Below the pieces are notes generated by a model. That model ran no database searches. It worked only from the letters and a program-made list of their open reading frames with translations, and had not been told where the DNA came from. A DNA stretch of 64,000 nt from Actinoplanes sandaracinus (GTDB taxonomy: Bacteria > Actinomycetota > Actinomycetes > Mycobacteriales > Micromonosporaceae). Location of the stretch: NCBI RefSeq assembly GCF_030009775.1, contig NZ_JASCTH010000003.1, forward strand, positions 361,690 to 425,689, in the 5' to 3' direction. Below are positions 33,603-42,719 of the stretch, piece after piece. Positions within the stretch are counted from its first letter, which is position 1, and each line of letters begins with the position of its first letter. The translations under genes were made by a program, and so were the position numbers.

Positions 33603-36600
33603 TCAGGGGCGGGTTCGCCGCCTCGCGCCGCTCCGCCTCGACCGGCGGCGGGTGCCCGCGCCGGCGCCCACCACGTCGTCGTCCTCGTCCTCGTCGTCGT
33701 CCTCGTCCGCCGCGTCCGGGTCGTCGGCACCGGCCAGCCGCATCGGCTCGGCCTCCGCCTCGGGCCCGGTGCCGTTCGCGTCCGCCGGGACGTCATAGCG
33801 GGACAGGTCGTACCCGCTGATGTCGTACTCGTCGTCGTCGGCCGTGGCGGGCGGCGACGGCTGGGTTCGCCGGACGATGCCCGAGCCCGCGACCGGGGCG
33901 GGCGGCACCTCGGCCACCTCCGCGGCCGGACCGGCGTCCGCAGCGACCTCGGTCACGGTGACCGAAGGCACAGTGACCGGAGCCACAGCGGCCGGGGCGA
34001 CCGCGGCCGGAGCCGCGGCGACCTCGGAGGCTTCCGGCGGCGTCACCGTCTCGGCGGCTTCCACCACCTCGACCGGCTGCTCCACCGGGGCGTTGTCGCC
34101 ACCACCCCGGCGCCGGCGCTGACGGGTCGACTGCTGTTGCTGTTGCTGTGCCGGAGCCTCGGTGCGCGCCGAAGCGGCGACCACCTTCACCTGGCTGCCG
34201 GCCCCGCCGCTGTTGCCACCGCTGCCGCCGCCGCTGTTGCCACCGCCGCCGTTCGACCGCTTCTCTGGCACCGGCTCCGGGTGGATCAGCACACCGCGGC
34301 CCTTGCAGTGGTCACAGTTCTCGCTGAACGCCTCGAGCAGGCCCGCACCGATCCGCTTGCGGGTCATCTGCACCAGGCCGAGCGACGTGATCTCGGTGAC
34401 CTGGTGCTTCGTACGGTCCCGGCCCAGGCACTCGGTGAGCCGCCGCAGCACCAGGTCGCGGTTGCTCTCCAGCACCATGTCGATGAAGTCGATCACCACG
34501 ATGCCGCCGAGGTCGCGCAGCCGCAGCTGGCGCACGATCTCCTCGGCCGCCTCCAGGTTGTTGCGGGTGACCGTCTCCTCCAGGTTGCCGCCCGCGCCGG
34601 TGTACTTACCGGTGTTGACGTCGACCACGGTCATCGCCTCGGTCCGGTCGATCACCAGGTGACCGCCGGACGGAAGGAAGACCTTGCGGTCCAGGCCCTT
34701 CATGATCTGCTCGTCGATCCGGTGCTCGGCGAAGACGTCGTTGACGCCGGTGTGCCGGTGCAGCCGCTCGACCAGGTCCGGAGAGACCGACTCGAGGTAG
34801 TTCTCCACCTCGGCGTACGCCTGCTCGCCCTGGACCACCAGCTCGCGGAAGTCCTCGTTGAAGAGGTCCCGGACGACCCGGATGACCAGGTCGGGCTCCT
34901 CGGACAGCGCCCGCGGGGCGTTGCCCTCGGCGGCGCGCGCCTGGATGTCCTCCCACTGCGCCTGCAGCCGCTTGACGTCGCGGGCCAGCTCGTCCTCGGT
35001 GGCGCCCTCGGCCGCGGTCCGGACGATCACGCCGGCGCCGTCCGGCACCATCTTCTTCAGGATGTCGCGGAGCCGCTTGCGCTCGTTGTCCGGCAGCTTG
35101 CGGCTGATGCCCGAGGCGTTGCCGTTGGGCACGTAGACCAGGTGCCGGCCGGAGAGGGCGATGTGGCTGGTCAGCCGGGCGCCCTTGTGACCGATCGGGT
35201 CCTTGGTGACCTGCACCAGCACCGAGTCGCCGGAGCGCAGCGCCTGCTCGATCGAGCGGGCCCGGCCCTCCAGGCCGGTCGCGTCCCAGTTGACCTCACC
35301 GGCGTAGAGCACGGCGTTACGGCCGCGGCCGACGTCGACGAAGGCGGCTTCCATGCTCGGCAGGACGTTCTGCACCTTACCGAGATAGACGTTGCCGACC
35401 ATGGTGCCGGAGGTGGCCCGGGCCACATAGTGCTCGACCAGGATGCCGTCCTCGAGGACCGCGATCTGGAGACGGTCCGATTTCTGCCGGACCACCATCA
35501 CCCGGTCGACCGCCTCCCGGCGGGCCAGGAACTCCGACTCGCTCAGGATCGGCGGGCGGGTGCGGCGCTGCTCACGGCCGTCGCGGCGACGCTGGCGCTT
35601 GGCCTCGAGCCGGGTCGAACCGGAGACGCCCTGCACCTCGTCGCTGCGGCGCGGCTCGCGCACCCGGACCACGGTGTGCACGCCGTCCTCGATGCCGCCG
35701 GTCTCGCCGTCACCACTGGAGCCCTTGCGGCGCCGGCGACGCCGCCGGCGGGTGACACCGTCGCCCTCGGTCTCCTCCGACTCCTCGTCGTCCTCGCCCT
35801 CGTCGGCGGACGCCTCCGCGCCCTCCTCACCCTCGGGCTCCTCGGCGTCGCCTTCGTCGGCCTCGTCGGACGGGCCCTTGCCGCGGCCCCGGCCACGACG
35901 GCCACGGCGGCGGCGACGACGGCCGGCGCCGCCGTCCTCGTCGTCATCGTCGCCGTCCTCGTCCGAGCCGTCCTCGGCGTCGTCGGCGTTCTCGTCGGTC
36001 TCGTCGACCTCGTCCAGCACCGGCTCGGTCTCGGTGACCGCGACCTCGGCGGGCTCCTCGGCGGCGCCCCGGCGGCGGCGACGGCTGCGGCGGGTGACCT
36101 CCGGCGCCTCCTCGGCGACGGGCTCCTCGGCCACCGTCTCCTCAACGCCGGAGAGCTCCGCGGCGGGCGCCTCGGCCACGACCGCGAGCGGTTCGGCGAC
36201 CGGACGGCGGCGACGGCCCACCGGCGCCGGCTCGGCCTGGGTCGCCTCCGGCGGCATGAACAGGACAGCGGGGGGCAGCGCGGCGCGGCGGGCACGGGGC
36301 GCCTTGGCCGGCTGTTCCTCCACGAAGTCGTCGTCGAGCGGCAGGATGCCGACGACCGGGGCGCCGGCGGCCCGGGCCGCGGCAGCGGCCTCCACAGCGG
36401 CGTCCTCGATGAGCGCGGCCTCGTCCTCCTCGCTCACCTCCGCCACGGGGGCGTCGGGCACGGACGGCTCAGGCGCCTGCTCCGCGGCCGGAGCCTCGAT
36501 CAGGGCGGGCTGCTCAGCGGCCGGTTCGACCTTCTTACGGCGGGCCCGGGTGGCCTTCTTCACCGGCGCGGCCGGAGCCTCGGCAGGCTCCTCGGCCGGC

Positions 36601-36959
36601 ACGTCGGCCGTGACGGAGGTCTCCGCCGGGGCCTCCGCCGGGACCTCCAGTGCGGGCTCGACCTTCTTACGGCGGGCCCGGGTGGCCTTCTTCACCGGCG
36701 CGGCCGGAGCCTCGCCGTCGCCGGCCACGGCTGCGGCCTCGATCGCGGCGCCCGGCTCGGTGGCCGGGCCGGCCTCGACCTGACCGGCCACGGCGCCGGG
36801 CGTGTCGGCCTCCGGTGGAGGCGCGACCGCTTTACGGCGCGGAGCCCGCGTCCGGCGTGCCGGGGTGGTGCCTGCGGCGGCGTCTGCGGGGGGAGTGGTG
36901 ACTCCGTCCCGTTCACCGCCCTGATCTCCCAGGTTGACTGGGGGCTCGTTATCGAGCAT
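33603..36959 (-). CDS. rne: Ribonuclease E/G family endoribonuclease with very long N-terminal extension
   Basis: RNase E/G cleaves single-stranded RNA and controls mRNA decay and rRNA processing. The 1118-residue protein has three parts. Residues 1-500 are a low-complexity extension alternating acidic (DEAD-like), Ala/Pro/Glu-rich and basic (RRRRR) blocks. The catalytic core (about 505-890) contains an S1 domain, RNase E-type DVNTG and DFIDM motifs with the two catalytic aspartates, and the zinc-link CDHCKGRG. A Pro/Ala/Glu tail follows. ATG 36959 follows GGAGAG. The long disordered tails suggest an RNA-degradosome scaffold. A direct repeat of 57 bases (36526-36582 and 36658-36714) encodes KKATRARRKKVEP twice. 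Confidence 0.93.
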   Translation of the reverse strand: MLDNEPPVNLGDQGGERDGVTTPPADAAAGTTPARRTRAPRRKAVAPPPEADTPGAVAGQVEAGPATEPGAAIEAAAVAGDGEAPAAPVKKATRARRKKVEPALEVPAEAPAETSVTADVPAEEPAEAPAAPVKKATRARRKKVEPAAEQPALIEAPAAEQAPEPSVPDAPVAEVSEEDEAALIEDAAVEAAAAARAAGAPVVGILPLDDDFVEEQPAKAPRARRAALPPAVLFMPPEATQAEPAPVGRRRRPVAEPLAVVAEAPAAELSGVEETVAEEPVAEEAPEVTRRSRRRRRGAAEEPAEVAVTETEPVLDEVDETDENADDAEDGSDEDGDDDDEDGGAGRRRRRRGRRGRGRGKGPSDEADEGDAEEPEGEEGAEASADEGEDDEESEETEGDGVTRRRRRRRRKGSSGDGETGGIEDGVHTVVRVREPRRSDEVQGVSGSTRLEAKRQRRRDGREQRRTRPPILSESEFLARREAVDRVMVVRQKSDRLQIAVLEDGILVEHYVARATSGTMVGNVYLGKVQNVLPSMEAAFVDVGRGRNAVLYAGEVNWDATGLEGRARSIEQALRSGDSVLVQVTKDPIGHKGARLTSHIALSGRHLVYVPNGNASGISRKLPDNERKRLRDILKKMVPDGAGVIVRTAAEGATEDELARDVKRLQAQWEDIQARAAEGNAPRALSEEPDLVIRVVRDLFNEDFRELVVQGEQAYAEVENYLESVSPDLVERLHRHTGVNDVFAEHRIDEQIMKGLDRKVFLPSGGHLVIDRTEAMTVVDVNTGKYTGAGGNLEETVTRNNLEAAEEIVRQLRLRDLGGIVVIDFIDMVLESNRDLVLRRLTECLGRDRTKHQVTEITSLGLVQMTRKRIGAGLLEAFSENCDHCKGRGVLIHPEPVPEKRSNGGGGNSGGGSGGNSGGAGSQVKVVAASARTEAPAQQQQQQSTRQRRRRGGGDNAPVEQPVEVVEAAETVTPPEASEVAAAPAAVAPAAVAPVTVPSVTVTEVAADAGPAAEVAEVPPAPVAGSGIVRRTQPSPPATADDDEYDISGYDLSRYDVPADANGTGPEAEAEPMRLAGADDPDAADEDDDEDEDDDVVGAGAGTRRRSRRSGARRRTRP

Positions 36960-37092
36960 GGGGCGCTCTCCAGTTCTCGGCGACCCCGGGCGCGGGTAAG
37001 CGCTGCCACGCAGGATCGCTGCAAAGTTTTTCGGGCCCGGCCATCGCGGCCGAGCTTCCGAAGTCTGCCAACGAACGCTGGCCGGTTTTCGG

Positions 37093-37869
37093 CTAGCGCT
37101 CTCCGATGCCGACGTCAACGCGATCCGCGTCCAACGGATCGACGATCTCCCCCTGCGCGGTGAGTGTGCCCTGGGCCAGCCGGGTCACCCGTGGGGGCAC
37201 CGGCGGCTCCAGGCCGGCCACCACGCGCAGGCCGGAGAGGACGTCATCGGGCCGCACGGCTGGCGTTACCTGCCGTACGACAAGGTCGATTATCGCACAC
37301 GGTACCGCAACCGCCCCGGAAGGTAGGTCCGGCTCATCGGCGACCTCGCACCGGGCCACCGCCGCCCTGGCGTCGAAACTGCGGCGGCCCTGCTTCGTCA
37401 TGCGCTCCACCAGCACTTCCGGCGCGCCGAGGAACGCGGCGACGGCCTTCTCCGCCACCGCGGACTCGACCTCGGGAAGTTCGATCCGCCAGTGGGAGGC
37501 GTCGATCCGGTCGGCGAGGCTGCCCGCGCCGGCGATCACCGCCTCCAGCACGTCCAGCCCCGGGGAGAGGGCGGCGTCCAGCGCGACCCGCAACTCCTCC
37601 GGGTCGATCGGGGCCTGCAGGCCGATCTCCAGGTACTCCGCCTCGCTGCCGACACCGGTCGGCGCGGCGCTGGCATAGGAGATCTTCGGGTGCGGGGTGA
37701 AGCCCTGTGAGAAGGCGATCGGTACGGCGGCACGGCGCAGCGCCCGCTCGAACGCACGGGCGAAGTCCCGGTGTGAGGTGAAACGCAGCGGGCCACGCTT
37801 GGCGTACCGGAGGCGGACCCTCTGGACGACCGGGGCCTGGCCACCGACGGGCTGGTTCTTCGGGGGAAT
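37093..37869 (-). CDS. TIGR03936/DUF2344 radical-SAM-linked protein with apparent ATT start
   Basis: A 258-residue protein of the family that always accompanies TIGR03960 radical SAM proteins. The family start RLRYAKRGPLRFTSHRDF (about residues 18-35) and GFTPHPKISYASAAPTG are obvious. An in-frame TGA lies upstream and no ATG, GTG or TTG occurs between it and the conserved core. The only sensible initiation codon is ATT at 37869, preceded by AGGAGA with a 6-base spacer. A TTG at 37593 would remove the conserved first 92 residues. The function is unknown; with its partner it may modify tRNA or a protein. Confidence 0.85.
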   Translation of the reverse strand: MPPKNQPVGGQAPVVQRVRLRYAKRGPLRFTSHRDFARAFERALRRAAVPIAFSQGFTPHPKISYASAAPTGVGSEAEYLEIGLQAPIDPEELRVALDAALSPGLDVLEAVIAGAGSLADRIDASHWRIELPEVESAVAEKAVAAFLGAPEVLVERMTKQGRRSFDARAAVARCEVADEPDLPSGAVAVPCAIIDLVVRQVTPAVRPDDVLSGLRVVAGLEPPVPPRVTRLAQGTLTAQGEIVDPLDADRVDVGIGER

Positions 37870-37879
37870 CGGAAGTCTC

Positions 37880-39823
37880 CTAAGCGGGAACCCGTAGGCC
37901 GTTCACGGGTGTCAGGGGCAGCAGCTTCTTGCCGGTGGGACCGATCTGGATCTCGGTGTCCATCGACGGGCAGACGCCGCAGTCGAAGCAGGGGGTCCAG
38001 CGGCAGTCGTCCTGCTCGTACTCGCTCATCGAGTCCTGCCAGTCCTGCCAGAGCCAGTCCTTGTCGAGGCCGGAGTCGAGGTGGTCCCAGGGCAGGACCT
38101 CCAGTTCCTCGCGCTCGCGGGTGGTGAACCAGTCCAGGTCCACGCCGAAGCCGGGCAGCACCTCTTCGGCCGCCTCGACCCAGCGGGCGTACGAGAAGTG
38201 CTCGGACCAGCCGTCGAAACGGCCGCCCTTCTCCCAGGCACGGCGGATGACCTGGCCGACGCGGCGGTCACCGCGCGACAGCAGGCCCTCGATCAGGGAC
38301 GGCTCACCGTCGTGGTAGCGGAAGCCGATCGCGCGGCCGAGCGAGCGGTCACTGTTGATCGCCTGCTTGAGCAGCTTGAGGCGGCCGTCGATGACCTCCG
38401 GCCGGTCCATCGGAGCCCACTGGAACGGGGTGTGCGGTTTCGGCACGAACGCGCCGATCGACACCGTGCAACGGATGTCCTTGGTGCCGGCCGCCTCACG
38501 GCCGGCCCGGATCACCTCGTGCGCCATCTCGGCGATCTCCAGGACGTCCTCGTCGGTCTCGCTGGGCAGGCCGCACATGAAGTACAGCTTCACCTGCCGC
38601 CAGCCGTTCGAGTACGCCGTGACGACCGTCCGGATCAGGTCCTCCTTGGTCACCATCTTGTTGATGACCTTGCGGATCCGCTCCGAACCACCCTCGGGCG
38701 CGAAGGTGAGGCCGGTCCGCCGCCCGTTGCGGGACAGTTCCTGAGCCAGATCGATGTTGAACGCGTCGACCCGGGTGGACGGCAGCGACAGCGAGACGTT
38801 GGTGTCGGCGTACTGCTCGGCCAGGCCGGAGCACATGTCACCGATCTCGGAGTGGTCGGCGCTGGAGAGCGAGAGCAGGCCGACCTCGCTGTAGCCGGAG
38901 AACTCCAGGCCCTCCTTGACCATCTGGCCGACCGTGGTGATCGACCGCTCCCGGACCGGGCGGGTGATCATGCCGGCCTGGCAGAACCGGCAACCCCGGG
39001 TGCAGCCGCGGAAGATCTCCACCGCATAGCGCTCGTGGACCGTCTCGGCGAGCGGGACGAGGGGCTTCTTCGGGTACGGCCAGGCGTCGAGATCCATCGT
39101 GGTGCGCTTGGAGACCCGGAACGGCACGTCCGGCCGGTTCGGCACGACGCGCTGGATCCGGCCGTCGGGCAGGTAGTCCACGTCGTAGAACCGGGGCACG
39201 TAGATGCTCTCGGTCCGGGCCAGGCGCAGCAGGAGCTCGTCGCGGCCACCGGGGCGGCCCTCCGCCTTCCAGTCCCGGATGATCCCGGTGATCTCGAGAA
39301 CCGCCTCCTCGCCGTCGCCGAGCACGGCGGCGTCGATGAAGTCGGCGATCGGCTCCGGGTTGAAGCTGGCATGCCCGCCGGCCAGCACGATCGGGTCGTC
39401 GAGACCGCGGTCGGCGCTGTTCATCGGGATGCCGGCCAGGTCGAGGGCGCTGAGCATGTTGGTGTAGCCCAGCTCGGTGGCGAACGACAGCCCGAACACG
39501 TCGAACGCCTTCACCGGCCGGTGCGCGTCGACGGTGAACTGCGGGACGCCGTTCTCCTTCATGAGCGCCTCGAGGTCGGGCCACACCGAGTAGGTGCGCT
39601 CGGCGAGCACGTCCTCCTGCTCGTTCAGCACCTCGTAGAGGATCTGAACGCCCTGGTTGGGCAGGCCGACCTCGTAGGCGTCGGGGTACATCAGCGCCCA
39701 GCGGACGACGGTGGCGTCCCAGTCCTTGACGACGGCCCCGAGCTCGCCGCCCACATACTGGATCGGTTTGCTGACCCTGGGCAGCAGCTGCTCGAGCTGC
39801 GGGAAGACGGAACTCACGCTCAT
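37880..39823 (-). CDS. TIGR03960 family B12-binding-type radical SAM protein
   Basis: A 647-residue protein. The N-terminal region (about 35-190) resembles a B12-binding domain. The radical SAM core has the CxxxCxxC cluster motif in FRGCTRGCRFCQAG (about 270-282), followed by SADHSEI and the TFAPEGGSER motif. Cysteines in the C-terminal CRWTPCFDCGVCPS (about 615-630) may hold a second cluster. TIGR03960 and TIGR03936 are found together, so they probably act as one enzyme. The stop codon is 10 bases before the TIGR03936 ATT codon. Its own start is 21 bases after the STAS gene. Confidence 0.93.
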   Translation of the reverse strand: MSVSSVFPQLEQLLPRVSKPIQYVGGELGAVVKDWDATVVRWALMYPDAYEVGLPNQGVQILYEVLNEQEDVLAERTYSVWPDLEALMKENGVPQFTVDAHRPVKAFDVFGLSFATELGYTNMLSALDLAGIPMNSADRGLDDPIVLAGGHASFNPEPIADFIDAAVLGDGEEAVLEITGIIRDWKAEGRPGGRDELLLRLARTESIYVPRFYDVDYLPDGRIQRVVPNRPDVPFRVSKRTTMDLDAWPYPKKPLVPLAETVHERYAVEIFRGCTRGCRFCQAGMITRPVRERSITTVGQMVKEGLEFSGYSEVGLLSLSSADHSEIGDMCSGLAEQYADTNVSLSLPSTRVDAFNIDLAQELSRNGRRTGLTFAPEGGSERIRKVINKMVTKEDLIRTVVTAYSNGWRQVKLYFMCGLPSETDEDVLEIAEMAHEVIRAGREAAGTKDIRCTVSIGAFVPKPHTPFQWAPMDRPEVIDGRLKLLKQAINSDRSLGRAIGFRYHDGEPSLIEGLLSRGDRRVGQVIRRAWEKGGRFDGWSEHFSYARWVEAAEEVLPGFGVDLDWFTTREREELEVLPWDHLDSGLDKDWLWQDWQDSMSEYEQDDCRWTPCFDCGVCPSMDTEIQIGPTGKKLLPLTPVNGLRVPA

Positions 39824-39844
39824 GGGTGTCCAGGGTACGCGAGA

Positions 39845-40189
39845 CTAGCCGCCGAGGTCCGTCGCGGCCCGTTCCAGGTCGGTCGCCAGCAGGTCGGCCC
39901 GGAACGCGCAGAGCTGCAACGTCATCCGTGCGGCCCCACGTTCCCCGACGACCAGCCGGATCGGTTTCCCCCGGTCGTCCAGATCTCCGACGATGTAGTC
40001 GAGCAGCCGCACACCGGCGCTGTCCAGGAACGAGACCGCTGTCAGGTCGATCAGCACGGCATTCGCCGCGGTGGTGTGCGCCACTATCACCCGGCCGATG
40101 TCGTTGGCGTTCGCCAGATCGATCTCACCCTTCAGATGTACGAGATCGGCCATTCCCCGCCGCGAGAAACTCACCCACTGGTCCGTCAC
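39845..40189 (-). CDS. STAS-domain anti-sigma factor antagonist (RsbV-like)
   Basis: A 114-residue STAS protein. The usual anti-anti-sigma phosphorylation site is Ser57 in FLDSAGVRLL, the same position as in SpoIIAA and RsbV. In the unphosphorylated form such proteins bind an anti-sigma kinase and release a sigma factor. It overlaps the upstream PP2C/HATPase gene (GTGA), so the two products are made together. Its target is therefore probably the HATPase domain of that protein, and dephosphorylation may come from the PP2C domain. Confidence 0.92.
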   Translation of the reverse strand: MTDQWVSFSRRGMADLVHLKGEIDLANANDIGRVIVAHTTAANAVLIDLTAVSFLDSAGVRLLDYIVGDLDDRGKPIRLVVGERGAARMTLQLCAFRADLLATDLERAATDLGG

Positions 40190-42690
40190 GATGGCTCCCC
40201 CCGGTGGCGCCGCATGATGACCATCGTCCCGTCACCGGCACGGTCGAAGGCCACGTCGTCCATCGACTCGTAAATCAGTTGCAGCCCGCGGCCGCGGGCG
40301 ACGTCGTTGCCCGGCCCACGCCAGCGGCCCCTGTCACTGACCCGGATCTCGACGGTGCCGGCGCTGATGGTGGCGGCCACGTCCACCACCCCGAACGGGT
40401 CGTGGGCGTAGCCGTGCTCGATCGAGTTGGCCACCGCTTCGGAACAGGCCAGCAGCACCGCGTTGAGGCATTCGGTGTCCACGCCGTGACCGGCCAGCCA
40501 GCCCCGCATGTCGGCGCGGAGCAGGGCGATCTGCACCGGGTCGGCGCCGATCGAACGCTCCAGCCGCTCCTCGGTGCCGAGGGTGAGGCAGAGCAGGCAC
40601 ACGTCGTCGCTGTGGTCCCGGCCGACCAGGGTGTCGGCCAGCCCCGCGGTCAGGCCCTTGAGCGGGGCGTCACGCAGGCGCGCGTACTCGCGGGCGAGGA
40701 TCTCGAAACCACGGTCGATCGGGCGGGTACGGCGCTCGATGAGCCCATCGGTGTAGAGCAGCAGGCGGCTGCCGGCGGCCAGCCGCATCCGGTGCTCGAC
40801 CCGGCGCCGGTCACCGGCCCGGGAGCCGATCGGCGCGGACCGGGCGTCCAGCAGGTACTGCGGGGAACCGGCCGGCTCGTGCAGCAGCGGTGGCAGGTGG
40901 CCGGCGCAGGCGTACGTCACCTCGCTGCTGAGCAGGTCCACCTCGGCGTAGACGACCGTGGACATCCGGGCCGAGTCGACCCGGTCACAGAACCGGTCCA
41001 GGCCTTCGAGCAGCCGGGCCGGCCCGTTCTCGGCCGAGGCCAGTGCCCGGATCGCGCTGCGCAGCTGCCCCATCGTGGTGGCCGCCTCGATGCCGCGACC
41101 GACCACGTCGCCGACCACCACGGCCAGCTTGTTGGCGGTGATCAGGAAGGCGTCGTACCAGTCGCCGCCGACCTCCATGTCCTGCGCCGCGGCCTGGTAG
41201 TGGGTCTCCACCACGAAACGGGGGTCGGCGCCCGGCACGTCCGCGGCGAGCAGGCTGCGCTGCAGGGTCCGCGCGATGGCCCGTTCCTGCTCGTAGAGGC
41301 GGGCGTTCTCGCACGCGAGCGCGACCCGGTCGGCCAGATCGACCAGGAACAGCCGCTCGGCCTCGGCGCCGCGGCGGTCCGGGGCCATCCGGACGGCGAG
41401 CGTGCCGAGCACCCGGCCACGGACGATGAGCGGCAGCACGGTGCAGCCCAGCCCGTCGCCGTCGATGGCGAAGACCGGCGCCGCCGTCTCGATCGCCTCG
41501 GCCGTGCGGGCCCCCAGCCGGGCCGGGTCCGGCGCCGGGCCGCCGTGGTGCTCGACCAGACCGGCCGGGCCCACCTGCAGCCGCACCAGCGCCCAGTCGG
41601 CGATCTCCGGCACCACCCGCTCGACCAGCCGGCGGGCCCGCTGGAGCAGACGGTGCTCCTCGTCCAGGGCGCGGGTGGTACGGGCCAGGAACTCCGACCG
41701 CTCCTCGCGCCGCCGGGCGTCGTCGTAGAGCCGGGCCCGGTCGAGAGCCTGCCCGGCCTGCTGCCCCAGGAGCCGGATCACCCGCAGCTCACCGTCGGTA
41801 AGCGTGCGTTCGTCCCGGAAACTGAACGCGAGCACGCCCAGCACCGCCACGCCGCCCTGCTCGTCGGCCGGCCCGGTGGTCAACGGCAGCAGCACCACGC
41901 TGCGGCGTTCCGACCGGCGCATCGACTCGGCCAGGTCGGGGAAGTGCGCCTCCGCCTCGGCCAGGGTGCCGATCACGTGCAGGTCACCGCGCCGGGCCAC
42001 CTCGGCCACCGCCCGTGTCGACGAGCACGGCATGTCGTCCCAGTTGCCGGTGGTCGGATCGGTCGAGGCGACCGCGACCAACAGGTCCCGTTCCGGGTCG
42101 ATCAGGTAGATGCTGCTGCTCGCGGCCTGGAAAGCGGGTTCCGGCGCGCGGAGCACCGCTTCCGCGACCTCGGCCTCGGTAGGGGCCGCCGCCAGGTCGG
42201 CCACTATCTGCTGCAGCACCCGGACCCGCTGCTCGGACGACTCCGCCGCCCGGCGGGCGGCGAGCAGCTCGCGCTCGTAGCCACGCCGCTCGGTCGCGTT
42301 GAAGACCATCGTGCGAATGATGCGGGGCGCGCCGGTCGGACCTCGCTCCAGCACCGAGTTGACCAGGGTGGGCAGCCGGCGCCGGTCGGCGCCCACCACT
42401 TCGAGCGCGATCTCGTGCACCTCGCCCTGCATCATCAGCAGCGGCGCGTAGTGCGTCTCATGGTAGATCTGGTCACCCGGAGTCAGCAGGTCACGGAACC
42501 GTCGGTGACCGATCAGATCGGCTCGGGAGTACCCGGTCCACGTCAGGAAGGTCTCGTTGACCCGGACGATGGTGCCGTCCGGAAGCGTCGTCAGATAGCC
42601 ACACGGCGCATGCTCGTACAAGTCCTCGGGATCGTCGTCCCAAGGAAGTCGCAACTCACTCGTCACGTCCGGCACGCCAGATTCACTCAC
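40186..42690 (-). CDS. PAS-GAF-PP2C-HATPase protein: fused RsbP-like phosphatase and RsbW-like kinase
   Basis: An 834-residue cytoplasmic regulator. A PAS domain (about 20-140) is followed by two GAF-like regions (about 155-325 and 345-475). The PP2C/SpoIIE phosphatase (about 490-705) has the metal-binding motifs EVGGDWYDAF, VVGDVVGRG and SDDVCLL. The C-terminal HATPase-c kinase domain (about 712-830) has the N box SEAVANSIEHG and the G1 box SDRGRWRG. So opposing phosphatase and kinase activities on a STAS substrate sit in one chain. The hydrolase upstream (29 bases away) is RsbQ-like, the partner of the PAS-PP2C protein RsbP in Bacillus. The STAS gene follows with a 4-base overlap. Confidence 0.93.
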   Translation of the reverse strand: MSESGVPDVTSELRLPWDDDPEDLYEHAPCGYLTTLPDGTIVRVNETFLTWTGYSRADLIGHRRFRDLLTPGDQIYHETHYAPLLMMQGEVHEIALEVVGADRRRLPTLVNSVLERGPTGAPRIIRTMVFNATERRGYERELLAARRAAESSEQRVRVLQQIVADLAAAPTEAEVAEAVLRAPEPAFQAASSSIYLIDPERDLLVAVASTDPTTGNWDDMPCSSTRAVAEVARRGDLHVIGTLAEAEAHFPDLAESMRRSERRSVVLLPLTTGPADEQGGVAVLGVLAFSFRDERTLTDGELRVIRLLGQQAGQALDRARLYDDARRREERSEFLARTTRALDEEHRLLQRARRLVERVVPEIADWALVRLQVGPAGLVEHHGGPAPDPARLGARTAEAIETAAPVFAIDGDGLGCTVLPLIVRGRVLGTLAVRMAPDRRGAEAERLFLVDLADRVALACENARLYEQERAIARTLQRSLLAADVPGADPRFVVETHYQAAAQDMEVGGDWYDAFLITANKLAVVVGDVVGRGIEAATTMGQLRSAIRALASAENGPARLLEGLDRFCDRVDSARMSTVVYAEVDLLSSEVTYACAGHLPPLLHEPAGSPQYLLDARSAPIGSRAGDRRRVEHRMRLAAGSRLLLYTDGLIERRTRPIDRGFEILAREYARLRDAPLKGLTAGLADTLVGRDHSDDVCLLCLTLGTEERLERSIGADPVQIALLRADMRGWLAGHGVDTECLNAVLLACSEAVANSIEHGYAHDPFGVVDVAATISAGTVEIRVSDRGRWRGPGNDVARGRGLQLIYESMDDVAFDRAGDGTMVIMRRHRGEPS

Positions 42691-42719
42691 GCCAATGCTC
42701 CGCCGATCATGCCCGCTGT

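Noticed and set aside
34137..37163. Plus-strand open frame of 1008 codons
   Set aside because: It is the antisense shadow of the RNase E/G gene; its Leu/Ala/Val composition reflects complement codons.
37093..37593. Short TIGR03936 gene starting with TTG 37593
   Set aside because: Conserved family residues continue 92 codons upstream, so this start would truncate the protein.
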